Assembly: GCA_029059965.1 (NCBI GenBank)
Contig: JAIDUY010000467.1
Coordinates: 1 to 6,166, forward strand
Source of the DNA: Muribaculaceae bacterium
GTDB taxonomy: Bacteria; Bacteroidota; Bacteroidia; Bacteroidales; Muribaculaceae
Reading direction: 5' to 3'
DNA: 6,166 nt
The notes under the pieces: model-generated
Seen by the model: only the letters and a program-made list of their open reading frames with translations
What the model was told of the DNA's origin: nothing
Database searches by the model: none
Translations under genes and position numbers: made by a program
Part shown: in pieces, positions 1 to 4,849 of the stretch
How the letters are laid out: the number at the start of each line of letters is the position of its first letter
Numbering within the stretch: position 1 is the stretch's first letter

Positions 1-18
1 GTAATAGACGCTCCAGTT

Positions 19-1416
19 CTAGAAGCGGACGCATAGCTTGCGGAAGCGCAGGTCGACGGTGTCGACGCTACCGCTACGGTGCTTGGCGATGATGAATTCG
101 GCCAGACCGCGGATGTCGCGTCCCTGGCTGTCTTCGCCGCCGTGCTGATAGTACTCGGGACGGTGGATGAAGCAGACGATGTCGGCGTCCTGTTCGATGG
201 CGCCGGACTCGCGGAGGTCGGAGAGCTGCGGGCGTTTATCCTTGTTGCTGCGGTCCTCGAGCTTTCGGTTGAGCTGCGACAGAGCTACGACAGGGATGTC
301 GAGTTCCTTGGCCAACTGCTTGAGCGAGCGCGAGATGGTGCTGACTTCCTGTTCGCGTGAACCGAGGTTGAGGCCGCCGGCGGTCATAAGCTGGAGGTAG
401 TCGATGATAATCATGCGTACGCCATGCTCGCGCACGAGGCGGCGTGCCTTGGTGCGCAGCTCCATGATGGAGAGACCGGAGGTATCGTCGACATAGAGGG
501 GAGCACCCTGCAGGCGTGCCATGCGGTGTGTGAGCTGATTCCACTCCATGCGGCTGAGGCGTCCGCTCTTGATTTTGTCGCCGGGCATCTCGCAGACGTT
601 GGATATGAGACGGTTGACGAGCTGGAGCGAACTCATTTCGAGCGAAAACACAGCCACGGGATTGTTGGCCAGCGCGATGTTGAGCGCCATGGAGAGGACG
701 AATGCGGTCTTGCCCATGGCGGGCCGTGCGGCGATGATGATGAGGTCGGAATTCTGCCAGCCGGATGTTATGCTGTCGATGCCCGTAAATCCGCTGGAGA
801 GGCCGCTGAGACCGGACTCACGCTGTGCGGCGAGCTGCATCTGCTCGACGGCGCGTCCGAGGATAGGGTCGATCTGCAGCACCTCGCGCTTGACGTTGCG
901 CTGCGAAATCTCGAACAGGTGCTTCTCGGCCTCCTGCAGAAGGTCGTCGACGTCGTTGGTCTCGTCGAAGGCACCGTTCTCGACCTGCGAGGCAAAGGCG
1001 ATGAGCTCGCGGGCGAGGTGTTTCTGCGCCACGATGCGTGCGTGGTACTCGACGTGTGCGGCGGAGGCGACGTTGGCCGTGAGTCCGACAAGGAAGGCGG
1101 GGCCGCCGACACTTTCGAGGGTCTCGCGGCTGCGCATACGGTCGGTGACAGTCATCAGGTCGATGGGCTCCTGAGCGATGCCGAGCGAGAGTATTGCCTC
1201 GTAGACGGCGCGATGTGCAGGCTCGTAGAAGCTTTCGGGTCGCAGAATCTCGCATACGGCAGTGAAGGCGTCCTTCTCGAGCATCAGTGCGCCGAGGACG
1301 GCGGCCTCGACATCGGTGGCGCGGGGCACGAGGCGCCCTGCGACATCGGGCACGGGGGCGTCGGCGACGAAGCGTCCGCCGTTGCGACGTCGGTTATTGG
1401 TATTGGTAGGCGGCAT
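19..1416 (-). CDS. dnaB: Replicative DNA helicase DnaB
   Basis: This is the hexameric ATP-driven helicase that unwinds DNA at the replication fork and recruits primase. The 465-residue product has both expected domains. The helical N-terminal domain (about residues 30-130) opens with PRATDVEAAVLGALML. The RecA-like motor domain (about 200-460) shows the Walker A motif ARPAMGKTA (230-238), the catalytic glutamate in FSLEMS (E260), Walker B IIIDYLQLM (336-344), the sensor glutamine in LSQLNR (Q381) and the arginine finger in AKHRSG (R447). The ATG at 1414-1416 leaves about 30 residues before the first conserved helix, as is normal in this phylum. It is the last visible gene of the leftward group, 49 bases after the OmpA-like gene, with no clear promoter of its own. 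The end is odd: a TAG stop follows at once after LRFRKLCVRF, and the same frame stays open to the window edge, so the tail may be shortened. The identity is certain; the natural C-terminus is not. Confidence 0.97.
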   Translation of the reverse strand: MPPTNTNNRRRNGGRFVADAPVPDVAGRLVPRATDVEAAVLGALMLEKDAFTAVCEILRPESFYEPAHRAVYEAILSLGIAQEPIDLMTVTDRMRSRETLESVGGPAFLVGLTANVASAAHVEYHARIVAQKHLARELIAFASQVENGAFDETNDVDDLLQEAEKHLFEISQRNVKREVLQIDPILGRAVEQMQLAAQRESGLSGLSSGFTGIDSITSGWQNSDLIIIAARPAMGKTAFVLSMALNIALANNPVAVFSLEMSSLQLVNRLISNVCEMPGDKIKSGRLSRMEWNQLTHRMARLQGAPLYVDDTSGLSIMELRTKARRLVREHGVRMIIIDYLQLMTAGGLNLGSREQEVSTISRSLKQLAKELDIPVVALSQLNRKLEDRSNKDKRPQLSDLRESGAIEQDADIVCFIHRPEYYQHGGEDSQGRDIRGLAEFIIAKHRSGSVDTVDLRFRKLCVRF

Positions 1417-1465
1417 ATGGTTGGGCAGGTGGGAAATGTGGAATGGCTGGTTCTGCGTAGGGTGG

Positions 1466-2065
1466 TCAGTTGCGGCGTCGGCGCACCTTGTCGATATATT
1501 CCTGCGTGGGCACGAAGTATATTTCGATGCGGCGGTTGGCCGCGCGTCCGGCTATGCTGTTGTTTGCCTCGACAGGCTCGTCGGCGCCAAGTCCGTAGGG
1601 AATTATGCCCGTGTCGGCGTTGCTGTTGAGGGCGAAAAAGAATTCGTCGACGGCATTGGCGCGGTCGGCGGTGAGACGGTCGGCATAGACTTCATCGCCG
1701 GTGTCGTCGCTATGCGCGGCCACGATGACCTTGTAGTTGTCGGTGCGGTTGATGTACGGCATCAGCGGACGCAAGGCCGACGAAGCCTCAGGGCGCAGCG
1801 CGGTGCTGCCGGGAGCGAAAAGCTGCACGGCGGGGATGGTGACCAGCACGACTTGACCGTCGCGCACGGCACGGACGCTGTATCCGGCACCGCGGAGGGT
1901 GCGCACGAGCTGGTTCATCGACGAGCTTACGGCCTGCGCGGCCTTTGCGGGAACCTCGGGGTGGCGTATGTTGGCCTCGATGTCGGCAGCCAGGGGGTCG
2001 AAGTCGGCGCACAGCGCCGCAAAAGCCATCACCGACGCGGCAATGGAGAGAATGAAGCGCTTCAT
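1466..2065 (-). CDS. Secreted OmpA-like peptidoglycan-binding protein
   Basis: The 199-residue product starts with a typical signal peptide (MKRFILSIAASVMAFAALCA, probable cleavage after residue 20), so it should be exported to the periplasm. From about residue 78 to the end it is an OmpA-like domain: a strand ending in LFAPGSTAL (82-90), the AHSDDTGDEVYADRLTADRA segment (117-136) and ANRRIEIYFVP (176-186). D120 and R135 align with the residues that hold diaminopimelate in E. coli OmpA. There is no outer-membrane barrel, no lipobox cysteine after the signal peptide and no second domain, so it is probably a soluble periplasmic wall-binding protein or a partner of a larger complex. The tail is basic (KVRRRRN). 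The open frame extends upstream to 2332, but that part is an arginine-rich shadow of the preceding gene, and the signal peptide fixes the ATG at 2063-2065. The start lies 5 bases after the upstream gene's stop, which suggests co-translation. The specific role is unknown. Confidence 0.9.
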   Translation of the reverse strand: MKRFILSIAASVMAFAALCADFDPLAADIEANIRHPEVPAKAAQAVSSSMNQLVRTLRGAGYSVRAVRDGQVVLVTIPAVQLFAPGSTALRPEASSALRPLMPYINRTDNYKVIVAAHSDDTGDEVYADRLTADRANAVDEFFFALNSNADTGIIPYGLGADEPVEANNSIAGRAANRRIEIYFVPTQEYIDKVRRRRN

Positions 2066-2070
2066 GGCCG

Positions 2071-2370
2071 TCAGATAATGCTGTCTTCGTAGTCGATTTC
2101 GGCCTTGACCATGTCGGTCAGCTGGCTGTCGGAGAAGGGCTGCTCGGGGCCGTTCTTGCGCAGATGGCGTGCGATATAGGCCACCATGTCGGCAATGTCG
2201 TCGTCGGCATCGTCGTCGCCGAGGTCGAGGCTTAGCTCGCCATGGCTCTCGTAGTAGTCGTAGATAAGGTCGAGAACCTCGCAGACATCGTCCTCGACTG
2301 ATGTTCCGGGCTCGGCGCCAATGGCCCTGCACATTGCTGCCACGGCCTGCTGTTCGTCAAATTCCTGCAT
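2071..2370 (-). CDS. Small acidic protein of unknown function
   Basis: I do not recognise this 99-residue protein. It is strongly acidic: about 27 Asp/Glu against 5 Lys/Arg, with a cluster GDDDADDDIAD at 51-61. The segments on either side (about 24-46 and 57-72) look helical and amphipathic. It has no signal peptide, membrane segment, zinc-binding pattern or catalytic motif, so it is probably a small cytoplasmic helical protein; binding to a basic partner is possible but only a guess. It is likely a real gene. It fills the space between rimM and the OmpA-like gene almost exactly (24 bases after the rimM stop, 5 bases before the next start), it has a clean ATG and TGA, and its composition is that of a plausible folded protein, unlike the Arg/Pro/Ser-rich shadow frames. 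The 24-base leader is AT-rich (TATAT just before the ATG), as is common for translation starts in this phylum. Confidence 0.75.
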   Translation of the reverse strand: MQEFDEQQAVAAMCRAIGAEPGTSVEDDVCEVLDLIYDYYESHGELSLDLGDDDADDDIADMVAYIARHLRKNGPEQPFSDSQLTDMVKAEIDYEDSII

Positions 2371-2394
2371 ATATATGTGTGATTGTGTTCGTTA

Positions 2395-2925
2395 TTACAA
2401 GTCGAGGAGACCCTCGGGAAGTGTCATTTCTATCATTCCGGATTCGGGGTCGACGGAGGTGAAGAACTCGTCGGCAACGGGAATGTTCACAGTCCGGCCG
2501 CTGTCGGCGCGGACAGTCATGAGGACGTTAGCGGTGCTGTCGTCGAAATCCTCGACGGTTCCGACGTCCATGCCGTCGGCGGTCACCCTGTAGCCGATAA
2601 GGTCGGCGAGGTAGAAGCCGTCGCCTTCGTCGTCATCATCATCCTCGGGCAAATCCTGCTTGCGGACGTATATGGTGAGGCCGGCGAAATCGGCCGCCCT
2701 CGGCTCGGAATCGACACCGTCGATGGTTACGAGCACCGACTCGGCGCCGCGGCGCCTCTGTGCGCCGACAAAGAAAGGCACCATCAGTCCGTCCAGCTCG
2801 AAGAACACGCAGGGCAGCTCCGACAGGTCGAGGTCGGGGATGTCGACCAGGGCGTTCATCTCGCCTTTGACGCCGTGGGGCTTGAGCACGCTTCCGACGG
2901 CGACAAGCTCGCGCCGCCCTATCAT
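2395..2925 (-). CDS. rimM: Ribosome maturation factor RimM
   Basis: RimM binds ribosomal protein S19 in the 30S head and helps late 16S rRNA processing and folding. The 176-residue product has the normal length and two-domain layout. The N-terminal RimM domain (about 6-92) carries the signature GSVLKPHGVKGEM (11-23). The C-terminal PRC-barrel (about 103-176) begins FYLADLIGYRV (104-114) and ends with IPVADEFFTSVDP and the typical PEGLLDL terminus. The linker between them is very acidic (EDDDDDEGD, 94-102). The ATG at 2923-2925 overlaps the TGA of the upstream DUF4290 gene (ATGA), so translation is probably coupled. The gene ends with two in-frame TAA codons in a row (2392-2397). The usual partners of rimM in proteobacteria (rpsP, trmD, rplS) are not beside it here. 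Confidence 0.96.
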   Translation of the reverse strand: MIGRRELVAVGSVLKPHGVKGEMNALVDIPDLDLSELPCVFFELDGLMVPFFVGAQRRRGAESVLVTIDGVDSEPRAADFAGLTIYVRKQDLPEDDDDDEGDGFYLADLIGYRVTADGMDVGTVEDFDDSTANVLMTVRADSGRTVNIPVADEFFTSVDPESGMIEMTLPEGLLDL

Positions 2926-3512
2926 TTCTTCTTTTTCTTTTTGCCCGAGGGCGTGGGAGCCTGACGGAATTCATGCAGACGCACCTCGGCGGGGTCGAGA
3001 CGGATTGCGCCGTGGCTCATGTGGCGCAGGTCGGAGAAGATGCGCGCGTCCTCGACGCCCTCGCGGTTCTCGGCCAGCAAGACCTTCTTCATGTGATTGG
3101 CTATGAGCATCACCAGCGCGTCGCGCTCCTCGCCTTCGGGCATGGTCGAGGCCACGTCAATCATCCGGGCGATATAAGAGCCGTAGACGCGATACTGCAT
3201 CGGACCGACGCCGGGCAGGGGCATGTGGTCGGGATGGTCTTCGAACACGGCGCGGTCGACGGGCTCGAAGGGCAGGTCTACGTCCAGCCGGAAGTCGCTC
3301 ATAATCATGATATGATCCCACAGTTTGCGGGTGTACTCCTGACGGTCGCCGGTGGGCGGGAAAAGGGTGAGCATGGTGGCAACGACGCTGTTTGCGGCGC
3401 GCGTGCGCTCGTCGCGGTCCTCGATTTCGAGGCAGCGGTCGACCATGTTCTGTATGTTGCGCCCGTATTCGGGCAGAACAAGTGGCTTGAGATGGTTGGT
3501 ATAGGTCAGCAT
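2922..3512 (-). CDS. DUF4290 family protein, Bacteroidota-specific
   Basis: This 196-residue protein matches a conserved Bacteroidota family of unknown function (DUF4290), recognised from its N-terminus MLTYTNHLKPLVLPEYGRNI, the continuing QNMVDRC, and internal KLWDHIMIMSDFRLDVDLPF (63-82) and LIANHMKKVLL (136-146). It looks largely helical and cytoplasmic, with no signal peptide or membrane segment. The family consensus begins MLTY, which selects the ATG at 3510-3512. A longer frame from a TTG at 3537-3539 would begin inside the predicted promoter. The C-terminus is a run of six lysines (SGKKKKKK) encoded by an A/G-only stretch. The stop overlaps the rimM ATG by four bases, so the lysine codons sit directly upstream of the rimM start and may keep it unstructured. 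As the first gene of the leftward group, it is served by the promoter core at 3537-3544. The function is unknown; its company suggests a housekeeping role. Confidence 0.9.
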   Translation of the reverse strand: MLTYTNHLKPLVLPEYGRNIQNMVDRCLEIEDRDERTRAANSVVATMLTLFPPTGDRQEYTRKLWDHIMIMSDFRLDVDLPFEPVDRAVFEDHPDHMPLPGVGPMQYRVYGSYIARMIDVASTMPEGEERDALVMLIANHMKKVLLAENREGVEDARIFSDLRHMSHGAIRLDPAEVRLHEFRQAPTPSGKKKKKK

Positions 3513-3536
3513 TGGCTTGATCTTTATTTGCGACTC

Positions 3537-3568
3537 CAAAGTTACGAAAATATTTGCCCATGCCCCAA
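3537..3568 (-). promoter_or_regulatory. Promoter for the DUF4290-rimM-dnaB gene group
   Basis: On the minus strand, TAACTTTG (3544-3537) fits the Bacteroides -7 consensus TAnnTTTG. A TTG at 3568-3566 lies 21 bases upstream, in the range expected for the -33 box. The -7 box ends 25 bases before the DUF4290 ATG, giving a short leader of roughly 17-20 bases. The AT-rich sequence directly upstream of the -7 box (AAATATTTTCG) is nearly the same as at the facing dxr promoter. No start site has been measured; this is a consensus match by eye. Confidence 0.7.
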
Positions 3569-3603
3569 TCCGAGCCGTTTAAAAATACTAACATCGTGTC
3601 AAC

Positions 3604-3624
3604 ATAGGCCTGGGGCAGGCCTAT
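3604..3624. repeat. Perfect inverted repeat, candidate operator upstream of dxr
   Basis: ATAGGCCTG (3604-3612) and CAGGCCTAT (3616-3624) are exact reverse complements separated by GGG. Each arm contains AGGCCT, itself a palindrome, so the site also holds two AGGCCT copies spaced 11 bases apart, about one helical turn. It ends 15 bases before the dxr -7 box, so it covers the place where a -33 box would be. This fits a dimeric regulator binding site better than a terminator, because neither side is followed at once by a T-run. The regulator is unknown and the function is inferred from position only. Confidence 0.55.
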
Positions 3625-3627
3625 ATG

Positions 3628-3647
3628 AAATATTTTTCGTAAATTTG
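3628..3647 (+). promoter_or_regulatory. Promoter core for dxr-rseP
   Basis: TAAATTTG (3640-3647) matches the Bacteroides -7 consensus TAnnTTTG, preceded by AAATATTTTTCG. Transcription would begin near 3653-3656, only about 13-16 bases before the first possible dxr start, so the leader is very short. I see no TTG or TTTG at the expected -33 distance; the palindrome 3604-3624 occupies that space, so the promoter may depend on a bound protein or may simply have a weak upstream box. Confidence 0.65.
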
Positions 3648-3668
3648 CGGTGCAAAAAACCGCTAACA

Positions 3669-4838
3669 GTGAAAGACGTGAAACGCATAGCTGTCCTCGG
3701 CGTCACAGGCTCCATCGGACAGCAGGCATCAGATATAATCAAGAATCATCCCGAGCGCTACCGCGCCACCGTGCTCGCGGCCGGACGCCGTGTCGACGGC
3801 CTGATACGCGCCGCCCTCGAGCTGCGCCCCCGTCTGGCCGTAATCGCCGACCCTGTGCTGCTGCCTCGCCTGCGCGAAGCCCTCGCGCCGGAGGGCATCG
3901 AATGTGCCGCGGGGTCCGAGGCACTGGCCGAATGCGTCGTGGCCGACGATGTTGACATGGTGCTGACCGCCACGGTGGGCTACAGCGGCCTCGCCCCCAC
4001 CGTCGCAGCCATCAAGGCCGGCAAGGACATCGCCTTGGCCAACAAGGAAACACTCGTCGTGGCCGGCGACCTCATCACGCGCCTGCTTGCCGACTCGCCA
4101 TCGCGCATCTATCCCGTCGACTCCGAGCACTCGGCCATAGCCCAGTGTCTGGCCGGCGAGGACATCGCCACCGTCAGGCGACTCATCGTCACGGCCTCCG
4201 GCGGCCCCTTCCGCACATGGACCAAGGACCGCATCGCCGGCGTCAAGGCCGCCGACGCCCTCAAGCATCCCAACTGGAGCATGGGCGCCAAAATCACAAT
4301 CGACTCGGCTACGATGATGAACAAGGCCTTCGAGCTCATCGAAGCCCGGCACCTATTCGGCATAGCGCCCGAACGCATCGAGGCCGTTGTGCATCCGCAG
4401 AGCATCGTGCACTCGATGGTCGAGTTCGACGACGGCGCCATCAAGGCCCAGCTCGGCGTGCCCGACATGCACCTGCCAATTGCATACGCCTTGGGCGAGC
4501 ACTCGCGCCTGGGCGGCAGCGCCCGCAGTCTGTCGCTCGCCGAGATGGCCTCGCTGACATTCGAACTCCCCGACGCCGAACGCTTCCCCTGCTTCGGCCT
4601 CGCTCACCGGTGCATGGAGCGCGGCGGCAACACCGCCTGCGTGGTTAACGCCGCCAACGAAATCGCCGTGGCAGCCTTCCTCGAAGACCGAATAGGATTC
4701 TACGACATCTACGACACCATAGCCGACGCCATAGCCCGCGCAGGCTTCACTGCCGAACCGGACTACGACGACTTCGTGGCTTCCAACTCCGAAGCCCGCG
4801 CCATCGCCTCGGACTACGTCAACAGTATAAACCACTAA
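3669..4838 (+). CDS. dxr: 1-deoxy-D-xylulose 5-phosphate reductoisomerase
   Basis: This cytoplasmic enzyme converts 1-deoxy-D-xylulose 5-phosphate to 2-C-methyl-D-erythritol 4-phosphate with NADPH and a divalent metal, the committed step of the MEP isoprenoid pathway; it is the fosmidomycin target. The 389-residue product shows the NADPH-binding GVTGSIG (11-17), LANKETLV (123-130), metal ligands in PVDSEH (D151, E153) and E222, the substrate-binding TASGGPF (S177), LKHPNW (H200, W203), SATMMNK (S213, N218, K219), HPQS (242-245) and PDMHLPI (265-271), so all catalytic parts are present. No ATG is available before the nucleotide-binding strand. The start is GTG at 3669, or GTG at 3678 giving MKRIAVLG with 386 residues; I prefer the first, weakly. 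The frame stays open upstream, but that part is antisense to the DUF4290 gene and precedes the promoter. rseP follows after 11 bases, an operon arrangement common in Bacteroidota. Confidence 0.97.
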   Translation: MKDVKRIAVLGVTGSIGQQASDIIKNHPERYRATVLAAGRRVDGLIRAALELRPRLAVIADPVLLPRLREALAPEGIECAAGSEALAECVVADDVDMVLTATVGYSGLAPTVAAIKAGKDIALANKETLVVAGDLITRLLADSPSRIYPVDSEHSAIAQCLAGEDIATVRRLIVTASGGPFRTWTKDRIAGVKAADALKHPNWSMGAKITIDSATMMNKAFELIEARHLFGIAPERIEAVVHPQSIVHSMVEFDDGAIKAQLGVPDMHLPIAYALGEHSRLGGSARSLSLAEMASLTFELPDAERFPCFGLAHRCMERGGNTACVVNAANEIAVAAFLEDRIGFYDIYDTIADAIARAGFTAEPDYDDFVASNSEARAIASDYVNSINH

Positions 4839-4849
4839 GCAACACTACA

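Noticed and set aside
1417..1465. Separate dnaB promoter in the 49-base gap
   Set aside because: No TAnnTTTG-like box is visible on the minus strand in this gap; read-through from the upstream genes is simpler.
424..1629. Open frame of 401 codons on the plus strand
   Set aside because: It is antisense to dnaB, crosses into the OmpA-like gene, and has no recognisable domain; GC-rich codon use in the real gene removes stops from the opposite strand.
3513..3539. Longer start (TTG) for the DUF4290 protein, adding nine residues
   Set aside because: The TTG is part of the predicted -7 box and the family consensus begins at the downstream ATG (MLTY).
3604..3637. Hairpin plus downstream T-run as an intrinsic terminator
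   Set aside because: The T-run begins several bases after the stem and belongs to the promoter spacer; no gene ends before it on the plus strand, and on the minus strand no T-run follows the stem directly.
2973..3668. Upstream in-frame extension of dxr
   Set aside because: It is antisense to the DUF4290 gene and the divergent promoter region, and homologues begin just before the GxTGxIG motif; the dxr promoter core lies inside the extension.
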